64,000 bases of DNA from JAFAYN01 sp963733105 (GTDB taxonomy: Bacteria > Gemmatimonadota > Gemmatimonadetes > Longimicrobiales > Longimicrobiaceae), in contig CAVTCB010000004.1 in the NCBI GenBank assembly GCA_963733105.1, positions 62,001 to 126,000 on the forward strand, read 5' to 3'. This document shows, one piece after another, positions 33,967-42,900 of the stretch. Position 1 is the first letter of the stretch. Every line of letters starts with the position of its first letter. The notes below the pieces were generated by a model. That model was not told the origin of the DNA, ran no database searches, and worked only from the letters and a program-made list of their open reading frames with translations. Both the position numbers and the translations under genes were made by a program.

Positions 33967-35163
33967 ATGAAACGATTGCTGGCATCCGCCTTGGTAGCTG
34001 CCGTGGTTGCGGCGGGGACGGGAGGGGAAGCGCGAGCCCAGGAGACGATGGGCGGGCGTCCCAGTCTGTTCGATCTTGGGATCTATGCGGGAGGTGCGTA
34101 CACGAGTAGCTGGTTCGAGATCGGCGACGAGGGGATGAAGCCCGGCTTCTCCAGCGCCTTCGGGGCGACCGCGACGTACTGGGGGCTTCCCTGGTTCGGC
34201 GTCCGCCTCAACGGCACGTACTTCCCGACCCAGCTCCCGCAGGGCGGTGAGGACGACAGCCTGGGCGACGACCAGAACGACCTGGTGGCCAACAACTGGT
34301 TCGCGGACCTCGGCCTGGTGTTCCGGCCGGCGTTCCTCACGTCGAGCATCGGCAGCTTCCTCGCCAACCCGTACCTGTTCCTGGGCGGCGGCGCGCTGAT
34401 CACCAACGTGGCCGGCAACCCGGCGGCTCCGCGCGCCGGCGGCTACGCCTGCGTGCCGGACTACATCCGCTCGGGGGTGTGCCTCTCGTACGACCCGGAG
34501 TACGCCACGGTCGGGCAGGGGAACGTCGGGATCGGGTTCGACATCCTCCCGCTCACCAGCGGGGTGGGGCTGTTCGGTGAGCTGGCGGTGCACGGGTACG
34601 ACTCGCCGGCCCACGTGTACGTGGAGAACACGGCGTCGGACAAGTTCGCCTTCACCACCCGCGGCGTGCTCGGCCTGAAGTTCTCCTTCGGCGCCGAGGC
34701 TCCGGAAGAGGTCATCGTTCCGCCGGCCGTTCTTCCGCCGCCGCCGGCCGTCCTTCCGCCGCCGCCGCCTGCGACGGAGACGGTGTCGGTCTGCGTGGTG
34801 GAGCAGGGTGGCATGCTCAGCACCGTGAGCGCGACGTACAACCCCGCCACGGGTGACACCACCCTGGCCAGCGGTCAGCGGATCAGGGACACGCAGACCG
34901 GTGGGATGTACGCGGCGGGCCAGACCTGGTACGTCAGCGAGCAGCCGGTCACCTTCAACGGCCAGCGGTACGTGCCGTTCGGCGTCACCCGGATCATCCA
35001 GCCGGCCGACCTGACCAGCGCGGGCACGGTCAACGGGGTGCCGGTGTTCCGTGAGACCAACGCCCCCACGGGGACCAGCAACGTGATCTACGTGCCGGTC
35101 CGGTACGGGTGCGAGTTCCGGCCCTACAACCCGGAAGCGGCGGCGCGGGCGGTCCGCGGGTAG
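33967..35163 (+). CDS. Outer-membrane barrel protein with Pro-rich linker and C-terminal domain
   Basis: A 398-residue exported protein. The signal peptide is clear (MKRLLASALVAAVVAAG, cleavage after EARAQ near residue 24). Residues about 30-245 alternate short strands and aromatic turns (LGIYAGGAYTSSWFEIGD, ATYWGLPWFGVRLNGTYF, FAFTTRGVLGLKFSF), as in eight-stranded barrels of the OmpA-N/OmpW size. A VPPAVLPPPP-type linker (about residues 252-275) leads to a C-terminal domain of about 120 residues with TYNPATGDTTLASGQRI, YAAGQTWYVSEQP and RYVPFGVTR, which I do not recognise but expect to be periplasmic. Two Cys pairs (GGYACVPD, SGVCLSYD) could form a disulfide in a barrel loop. It is followed by a strong terminator. 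Confidence 0.78.
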   Translation: MKRLLASALVAAVVAAGTGGEARAQETMGGRPSLFDLGIYAGGAYTSSWFEIGDEGMKPGFSSAFGATATYWGLPWFGVRLNGTYFPTQLPQGGEDDSLGDDQNDLVANNWFADLGLVFRPAFLTSSIGSFLANPYLFLGGGALITNVAGNPAAPRAGGYACVPDYIRSGVCLSYDPEYATVGQGNVGIGFDILPLTSGVGLFGELAVHGYDSPAHVYVENTASDKFAFTTRGVLGLKFSFGAEAPEEVIVPPAVLPPPPAVLPPPPPATETVSVCVVEQGGMLSTVSATYNPATGDTTLASGQRIRDTQTGGMYAAGQTWYVSEQPVTFNGQRYVPFGVTRIIQPADLTSAGTVNGVPVFRETNAPTGTSNVIYVPVRYGCEFRPYNPEAAARAVRG

Positions 35164-35189
35164 CACTCCGCGAGACACCGCAGCAGGAA

Positions 35190-35225
35190 GGAGGGGCCTC
35201 CGCGAGGAGGCCCCTCCCTCTTTTC
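35190..35225 (+). terminator. Rho-independent terminator
   Basis: A perfect 12-bp stem GGAGGGGCCTCC/GGAGGCCCCTCC with loop GCGA, followed by CTCTTTT, 26 bp after the barrel-protein stop. Confidence 0.9.
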
Positions 35226-35317
35226 GTGCTCGCACTCCGCGGGGGAGGATGATACATTCCGGCCGGACCGGTTCCGAGGGGGAGCCGGCCGGCTTCCATC
35301 CATCCGGGAGGGCGACG

Positions 35318-36037
35318 GTGCAGACAGGGAGTGCCGAGGCGCTGAAGCGCGAGGCGGCGGTCCGCGCGGCGGAGTGGATCCGCGACGGGATGGTGGTGGG
35401 GCTGGGGACCGGATCGACGGTGCGCCACCTCCTGGACCACATCGCCGAGCGCCGCGCGGCGGGGGAGTGGGGGAGCGTGGTCGGCGTCCCCACCTCGGAG
35501 CAGACCGCGGCGCGCGCCCGGGAGCTGGGGATCCCCCTCCGCACGCTGGAGGAGGCGCCGGAGGTGGACCTGACCATCGACGGCGCCGACGAGGTCGACC
35601 CGGCGCTGCGGGTCATCAAGGGTCTCGGCGCGGCGCTCCTGCGGGAAAAGGTGGTGGCGACGGCTTCGCGGCGGGTGGTGATCATCGTCGACGAGTCCAA
35701 GCGGGTGCGGAAGCTCGGGACCCGCGCGCCGCTCCCGGTGGAGGTCGATCCCTTCGGTGCGGCGATCCAGCCGGCCTTTCTCCGCTCCCTCGGCGCCGAG
35801 CCGGTGCTGCGCCGCGCTCCGGACGGCTCGCCCCTGGTGACGGACGGGGGGAACCACATCTTCGACTGCCGGTTCCCGGACGGGATCGACGACCCGGAGG
35901 CGCTGGAGGCGGCGCTCGACGGCCGGGTGGGGGTGATGGAGAACGGGCTCTTCCTGGGGCTCGTCTCCGCGGTGGTGGTGGCGGGCGCGGACGGGGTGCG
36001 GACCTTGGAGGGCGGGGAAGGGGAGGCGGACGGATGA
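35318..36037 (+). CDS. rpiA: Ribose-5-phosphate isomerase A
   Basis: A 239-residue RpiA interconverting ribose 5-phosphate and ribulose 5-phosphate. Motifs: GLGTGSTVRHLLDHI near residue 29, the catalytic DGADEVDP near residue 90, IKGLGAALLREKVVA, and KLGTRAPLPVEVDPFG. The C-terminus has GGNHIFDCRF. I chose the GTG at 35318, with GGGAGGG eight bases upstream; the frame extends back to an ATG at 35249, but that segment is Gly/Ser/Pro-rich and unconserved. A GATACAT sequence at about 35247 may be the -10. It overlaps rpe by 4 nt. Confidence 0.93.
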   Translation: MQTGSAEALKREAAVRAAEWIRDGMVVGLGTGSTVRHLLDHIAERRAAGEWGSVVGVPTSEQTAARARELGIPLRTLEEAPEVDLTIDGADEVDPALRVIKGLGAALLREKVVATASRRVVIIVDESKRVRKLGTRAPLPVEVDPFGAAIQPAFLRSLGAEPVLRRAPDGSPLVTDGGNHIFDCRFPDGIDDPEALEAALDGRVGVMENGLFLGLVSAVVVAGADGVRTLEGGEGEADG

Positions 36038-36705
36038 GCGCGGTCAAGATCGCACCGTCCATCCTCTCGGCGGACTTCACGCGCCTGGGGGAGCAGATCC
36101 GGGAGGCGGAGGCCGCGGGGGCGGACTGGATCCACGTGGACGTGATGGACGGGCGCTTCGTCCCCAACATCACCATCGGCCCCCTGATCGCGGAGGCGGC
36201 GCGCCGCTCCACGACGCTCCCGGTGGACGTCCACCTGATGATCGTGGAGCCGGAGCGGTACGTGGGCGCCTTCGCCGACGCCGGCGCCAGCTACGTCACG
36301 GTGCACGTGGAAGCGTCGCCGCACCTGCACCGCACCGTGCAGCAGATCCACGAGCGGGGGGTGAAGGCGGGGGTCACGCTCAACCCCGGCACGCCGGCCG
36401 AGGCGCTCACGGAGATCCTCCCCTACGTGGACCTGGTGCTGGTGATGTCGGTGAACCCCGGCTTCGGCGGGCAGTCGTACATCCCCACCAGCACGGCCAA
36501 GATCGCGAAGATCCGCCGGATGATCGACGAGCGGGGGCTCGGCGGGCAGATCGAGCTGCAGGTGGACGGCGGGGTGGCGCCGGACACCATCGCGGAGGTG
36601 GTCGGCGCCGGGGCCACGGTGGTGGTGGCCGGGTCGGCGGTGTACAACCGCAGGGCGAGCGTGGCGGAGAACATCCGCTCGCTGCGGGCGGCGGTGGGGA
36701 CGTAG
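36034..36705 (+). CDS. rpe: Ribulose-phosphate 3-epimerase
   Basis: A 223-residue TIM-barrel epimerase of the pentose phosphate pathway. The start MSAVKIAPSILSADFTRLGE is diagnostic. Metal ligands lie in HVDVMDGRFVPNIT and in PVDVHLMIVEP, the phosphate site in VNPGFGGQSYIP, and the second Asp in QVDGGVAPDTI. The ATG overlaps the rpiA stop (ATGA), so the pair is coupled. tRNA-Leu(UAA) follows 35 bp later. Confidence 0.96.
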   Translation: MSAVKIAPSILSADFTRLGEQIREAEAAGADWIHVDVMDGRFVPNITIGPLIAEAARRSTTLPVDVHLMIVEPERYVGAFADAGASYVTVHVEASPHLHRTVQQIHERGVKAGVTLNPGTPAEALTEILPYVDLVLVMSVNPGFGGQSYIPTSTAKIAKIRRMIDERGLGGQIELQVDGGVAPDTIAEVVGAGATVVVAGSAVYNRRASVAENIRSLRAAVGT

Positions 36706-36740
36706 CCCGCGTACCCGGGCGGCCCTATATTCCGCGGCGT

Positions 36741-36822
36741 GCCTGGGTGGTGAAACCGGTAAACACAGGGGACTTAAAATCCTCCGCCGCGAGGCTTGCG
36801 GGTTCGAGTCCCGCCCCAGGCA
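36741..36822 (+). tRNA. tRNA-Leu (anticodon UAA)
   Basis: Acceptor GCCTGGG pairs perfectly with CCCAGGC, followed by discriminator A. The anticodon stem GGGGA/TCCTC holds loop CTTAAAA, so the anticodon is UAA for UUA codons. A long variable arm marks class II. The T arm is GCGGG-TTCGAGT-CCCGC. CCA is not encoded. A TATATT sits at 36726-36731 as a likely -10. Confidence 0.92.
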
Positions 36823-36954
36823 TCTGAGCGCGCCCCCGTCGTATTCCGGCGGGGGCTTGTTCTTGTTCTGTACCCGGGTGCCGAGTCGAGCAACAGCGTG
36901 GCGCCCTGCGGGATGAAAGCGCACATTGCGGCCGGGTCGTCTCCACCCCCGTAC

Positions 36955-36976
36955 CCTGTTGCCGGGCAACAGGAGG
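36955..36976 (+). promoter_or_regulatory. Perfect inverted repeat overlapping the NRPS Shine-Dalgarno
   Basis: CCTGTTGCC and GGCAACAGG form a 9-bp perfect palindrome around a single G (36955-36973). The right arm supplies the first AGG of the AGGAGG ribosome site (36971-36976), which lies 11 bp before the NRPS ATG. It may be a DNA operator, since one-base loops fold poorly in RNA, or a translational block. Confidence 0.5.
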
Positions 36977-36987
36977 AAGCTGAGCCG

Positions 36988-39900
36988 ATGAGCAGCACCC
37001 TCGATCCGGCCGGACAGGGCCTCTCGGCGGAGGAGAAGCGCCGTCTCCTGGCGCGTATCCTCCAGCAGAAGGTGGCCCGCGCGACCCGGTTCCCGCTCTC
37101 CTTCGCACAGCAGCGGCTCTGGTTCCTGCACCAGATGGACCCGGCAAGCCCGCTGTACAACATGTTCTCGGCGGCCCGGTTGCGCGGCCCGCTGGACGCC
37201 GGAGCTCTGGACCGCACCCTGGTGGAGATTGTAAGGCGCCACGAAGTGCTGCGCACGGTCTTCGTCGCGGAGGAAGGGGAGCCGGTGCAGGTGGTCGCGC
37301 CACCCGGGTCGTGGCGGATGGAGACCGAGGACCTGGGCGGGCTGGGCGAGGAGGAGCGAGAGGCCGAGGCGCAGCGGCGGGTGCAGGCCGAGGCGGTGCG
37401 CCCCTTCGACCTGTCGGCGGGGCCGCTCTTCCGCGCCCTCCTGCTGCGCTGCGGCCCCGAGGAGCACGTGCTCTTCCTGGGGATGCACCACGTAGTCAGC
37501 GACGGCTGGTCCATGGAGGTGCTCTACCGCGAGCTGGACGCCGTCTACGCGGCGTTCCTGCGGGGCGAGACCTCGCCGCTCCCGGAGCTGGCGCTCCAGT
37601 ACGCAGACTTCGCCCTCTGGCAGCGGGAGCGGCTGCGCGGCCCCGCCCTGGAGCCGCACCTCGCCTTCTGGCGGGAGCAGCTGGCCGGGGCGCCCGCGGT
37701 GCTGGAGCTGCCGACGGACCGGCCGCGCCCGGCCGCGCAGAGCTTCCGCGGGGCGTCGCTCCCGGTGGAGCTCGACGTCGAGCTGACGCAGAAGCTGCAC
37801 GGGCTGGCGCGGCGGGAGGGGGGCACGCTCTTCGTGGCCCTGCTGGCCGCCTTCGGTGTGCTGCTCGCGCGCTACGCGCGGCAGGAGGACGTGGTGGTGG
37901 GCACCCCCATCGCCGGGCGGACGCGGCGGGAGACGGAAGGGCTGGTCGGCCTCTTCGTCAACACGCTGCCGCTGCGCGTAGACCTGTCGGGGGACCCCAC
38001 GTTCTCGGAGCTGGTGGGGCGGGTGCGCGAGACCATGCCGGGAGCGCACGCGCACCAGGAGCTCCCCTTCGACAGGCTGGTGGAGGAGCTGCACGTGGAG
38101 CGCAGCCTCGGCCACAGCCCCGTCTTCCAGGTGCTGCTCTCCATGCAGGGCCTGGCGCGTCCGTTCGAGGTCGGCGGCGTGCGGCCTTCCCCGTCCCGGC
38201 GGAGTCCGGGACCTCGAAGTTCGACCTCTCGCTGGTGCTGCAGGAGGAGGCCTCGACCCTCTACGGCTTCCTGGAGTTCAGCACCGAGCTGTTCGACGAC
38301 GGCCACGGTGGAGCGGATGCGGGGGCACCTTCGCACCCTCCTGGAGGGAGTCGCGGAGGCTCCCGGGCGGCGCGTCTCCGAGCTGCCGCTGCTGAGCGCC
38401 GCCGAGCGGCGGCAGCTGCTGGAGGAGTGGAACCAGGTGGAGGCGGCGTACGCCGTGGAGCGGACGCTGCACGGGCTGTTCGCGGAAGTCGCGTTGCGCG
38501 CGCCGGAAGCCGTGGCGGTGTCGTACGAGGGGGAGGGGCTGAGCTACGGCGAGCTGGAGCGGCGGGCGAACCGGCTCGCGCAGCGGCTGCGGCGGCTCGG
38601 GGTGGGGCCGGAGGCGCGCGTGGGGCTGTGCGTGGAGCGCTCGCCGGAGATGGTGGTGGGGGTGCTGGGAATCCTCAAGGCGGGGGGGGCGTACGTGCCG
38701 CTGGACCCGGCGTACCCGGCGGAGCGGCTGGCGTACGTGCTGGCCGACTGCGGGGCGGCGGTGCTGGTGACGCAGGAGCGGCTGCTGGCGGCGCTCCCGG
38801 AGCACGCGTGCGCGACGGTGTGCCTGGACCGCGACCGCGCGGAGATCGAGCAGGAGAGCGCGGAGGCGCCCGCGGACGAGGCGACGCCGGAGAGCCTGGC
38901 GTACGTGATCTACACGTCGGGCTCGACGGGGCGTCCCAAGGGCGTGCTGGTCACGCACGCCAACGTGGTGCGCCTGTTCCGCGCGACCGAGGGGTGGTTC
39001 GGCTTCGGAGCGGAGGACGTGTGGACGCTGTTCCACTCGTACGCGTTCGACTTCTCGGTGTGGGAGATCTGGGGCGCGCTGCTGTACGGGGGGCGGCTGG
39101 TGGTGGTGCCGTACGTGACGAGCCGCGTCGCCGGAGGCGTTCCACCGGCTCCTGGCCGACGAAGCGGGTGACGGTGCTGAACCAGACGCCCTCGGCGTTC
39201 CGGCAGCTGGCAGCGGTGGAGAGCGGGGAGGAGCTGGCGCTGCGGGTGGTGGTCTTCGGGGGGGAGGCGCTGGAGCTGGAGAGCCTGCGGCCGTGGATGG
39301 AGCGTCACGGGGACGAGCGGCCGCGGCTGGTGAACATGTACGGGATCACGGAGACGACCGTGCACGTGACCTACCGCCCGCTCACCCGGGCGGACCTGGA
39401 GGCGGGGCGGGGGAGCGTGATCGGGCGTGCGATCCCGGACCTTCGCATCTATCTGCTGGACGCGCGCGGGCATCCGGTGCCGGTGGGGGTTGCGGGGGAG
39501 ATGTACGTGGGCGGGGCGGGGGTGGCGCGGGGATACCTGAACCGGGAGGAGCTGACGCGGGAGCGCTTCCTGGCGGACCCGTTCCGGGCGGGGGAGCGGG
39601 TGTACCGGTCGGGGGACCTGGCGCGCTACCGGGCGGACGGGGAGCTGGAGTACCTGGGGCGGGCGGACGAGCAGGTCAAGGTGCGCGGGTTCCGGATCGA
39701 GCCGGGGGAGGTCGAGGCGGCGCTGCTGGCGCAGCCGGGGGTGCGAGAGGCAGTGGTGGTGGTGCGCGGGGAGGGGGCGGAGCAGCGGCTGGTGGCGTAC
39801 GTGACGGGGGAGGTGGAGGTGGAGACGCTACGAGAGCACCTGCGGGAGCGTCTGCCGGAGCACATGGTTCCGGCGGCGATCGTGGTGCTGGAGCGGCTGC

Positions 39901-42900
39901 CGCTGACGCCGAACGGGAAGCTGGACCGGAAGGCGCTGCCGGTGCCGGAGTACGGGGTGCCGGGGGAGGCGTACGTGGCGCCGCGGGCGGAGGTGGAGGA
40001 GGTGCTGGCGGGGATCTGGGCGGAGGTGCTGGGGGTGGAGCGGGTGGGGGTGAGGGAGAGCTTCTTCGACCTGGGCGGGCACTCGCTGCTGGCCACGCGG
40101 GTGGTGGCGCGCATCCGGGAGGTGCTCGCCGTGGAGCTGCCGCTGCGGGAGCTCTTCGAGGCGCCCACGGTGGCCGGGCTGGCGGAGCGGGTGGAGGCGC
40201 TGCGGCGCGCGGGGCAGCCGACCCTGCCGCCGGTGGTGCCGACCGAGCGCACGGGCGCGCTGCCGCTCTCCTTCGCGCAGCAGCGGCTGTGGCTGGTGGA
40301 CCGGCTGGAGCCGGGGAGCGCCGCCTACAACATCCCCGTAGCGTGGCGCCTGTCTGGTGTTCCCGACGTCGGCGCTCTGCGGGTGAGCGTGGACGGGCTG
40401 GCGCGCCGGCACGAGACGCTGCGCACCACGTTCGCGGAGCACGACGGCGTTCCCGTGCAGGTCGTTCACCCGCCCGCCCCGGTGGAGCTGCCGGTGGTGG
40501 AGCTGGGCGGCCTCCCCGCCGCGGCGCGGGAGCCGGAGGCGCTCCGCCTTGCCGGGGAGGAAGCGCTGCGGCCGTTCGACCTGTCGCACGGGCCCCTGAT
40601 GCGCGGCACGCTCCTGCGGCTGGACGCGGAGGACCACGTGCTCCTCCTCACCCTGCATCACATCGTCAGCGACGCGTGGAGCATGGACGTGCTGGCGCGG
40701 GACGTCGGGGCGCTGTACGCCGCCCATGCGCGTGGCGAGGAGCCCGCCCTTCCCGTCCTCCCGGTGCAGTACGCCGACTATGCGCTCTGGCAGCGCGCGT
40801 GGCTGCAAGGCGAGGAGCTGGACCGGCAGCTCGCCTGGTGGCGTGAGCGGCTGGCCGGCGCCCCCGCGCTCCTGGAGCTCCCCATGGACCGGCCGCGTCC
40901 CGCGGTGCAGGGCCACCGGGGCGCGGTGCGCTCGCTCCGGATCGATGCCGTCACGGCGGGCGAGCTCCGCGCCCTGTGCCGGCACGAGGGGGTGACGGTC
41001 TTCATGACGCTCCTGGCCGGCTTCTCCGTCCTCCTCGGCCGCTATTCCGGGCAGGCGGACGTCGTGGTGGGGGCGCCCGTCGCCACCCGGGGCCGGCGCG
41101 AGACGGAAGGGCTGATCGGCTTCTTCCTGAACACCCTGGCGCTGCGGACCGACCTCTCGGGAGACCCTTCCTTCCGGGAGCTGCTGGGGCGGGTGCGCGA
41201 AGCGACTCTGGGCGCGTACGACCACCAGGACCTCCCCTTCGAGCGGATCCTGGAGGAGCTCCAGCCCGCACGCACCCTGAGCCACTCTCCGCTGTTCCAG
41301 GTGATGCTCAACCTGCAGAACCTCGACCACCCCGCGCCGCTGGATCTCGCCGGAGTGCGGGCGGAGCCCTTCGGCGGGGGCGTGCCGGCGGCCAAGTACG
41401 ACCTGACGCTCTACGCGGGCGAGCGCGACGGGGAGATCCGGCTGGACCTGGTCTACAACGCGGAGCTGTTCGAGGGCGCGAGGATGGAGGACGCCCTGGG
41501 TCACCTGCGGACGCTGCTCGCGGCGGTCGCTGCGGACCCGGAGCTGCGCGTCTCCCGCATCCCGCTCCTGACCGAGGAGGAGAGGCGGGCGCGCTCGGTC
41601 CGCGCGCGAGGGATCGGGACGGGCCGGCCGTTCGAGGAGTTCGCTCGCGGAGACATCGAGCAGACGATCCCCGACCGCTTCGAGGCGCAGGTCCGGCTCC
41701 ACCCGGACCGGCTGGCGGTGCGGACCCGGACCACGCGGCTGACCTACGCGGAGCTGAACCGCGCGGCCGAGGCCGTGGCGCGGGCGATCCTGCGCACCCG
41801 GCCGGCCGCGGCGGAGCGGGTCGCGCTGCTCTTCGAGCACGACGCGGCCATGATCATCGGCATCCTGGGCGTGCTCAGGGCCGGGAAGACGTACGTCCCC
41901 ATCGATCCGCTCTACCCGCGCGAGCGCAGCGCCTACGTGCTGGAGGACTCCGGGGCCGCCGCGCTGCTGACCAACCGCGCCAACCTGGCGCTGGCGCAGG
42001 AGCTGGCCCGGGAGCGCGTCCCCGTCGTCGACCTCGACGCGGCGGACGCGGCGGACGACGCTCCGGTGGCCTTCCCCCGGGTCCGGTGCGACGAGGCGGC
42101 GTACATCCTCTACACCTCCGGCTCGACCGGGCGGCCCAAGGGGGTGGTGCAGAGCCACCGCAACGTGCTGCACTTCATCCGGGTCTACACCAACAACCTG
42201 CGCATCGGGCCCGGGGACCGGCTGACGCTGTTCTCGTCGTATACCTTCGACGCGTCGGTCATGGCCGTCTACGGCGCGCTGCTCAACGGGGCCGCGCTCT
42301 TTCCACTCGGCTGGCGGGAGGAGTCGGCCTCCGGGGTGGCGGAGTGGATGCGGCGGGAGGGGATCACCCTCTATCACTCCACGCCCACGGTCTTCCGGCA
42401 CCTGGTCGAGGAGCTGGGCGGGGAGGAGCGCTTCCCGGAGGTGCGCCTGGTGGTCCTGGGCGGCGAGGAGGCGCAGCGGCGTGACGTGGACGCGTTCCGG
42501 GCGCACTTCGCGCCGGGGGCCGTGCTGGTCAACGGGCTGGGGCCCACCGAGTCTACGGTGACGCTGCAGGGCTTCATCGGCCACGACACCCCGGTCCGGC
42601 GCGGCACCGTGCCGGTGGGGTACCCGGTGGAGGACACAGAGGTGGTGCTGCGCAACGGCCTGGGCGAGCAGGTCGCGGTCTACGGTGTGGGCGAGATCGA
42701 GATCCACGGTGCGCACGTCGCGCTGGGCTACTGGCGCAGGCCGGAGCAGACGGCCGCCGCGTTCGGCCAGGCACCGCGGGCGGGAGTGCGCAGCTACCGG
42801 ACCGGCGACCTGGGGCGGCGGCTCCCGGACGGGAGCCTGGAGTTCGTGGGGCGCACCGACTTCCAGGTCAAGGTTCGCGGGGTCCGCGTCGAGCTGGGGG

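Noticed and set aside
32908..38115. Very long open frame on the minus strand (about 1735 codons)
   Set aside because: It runs antisense to rpiA, rpe, tRNA-Leu and the NRPS start. Its translation is His/Arg/Pro-rich with no motifs. Long antisense frames are expected in DNA this GC-rich.
36988..39170. NRPS module 1 as a separate pseudogene
   Set aside because: All domains are present in order, each break is repaired by one base, and the downstream modules are intact; indel errors explain it better.
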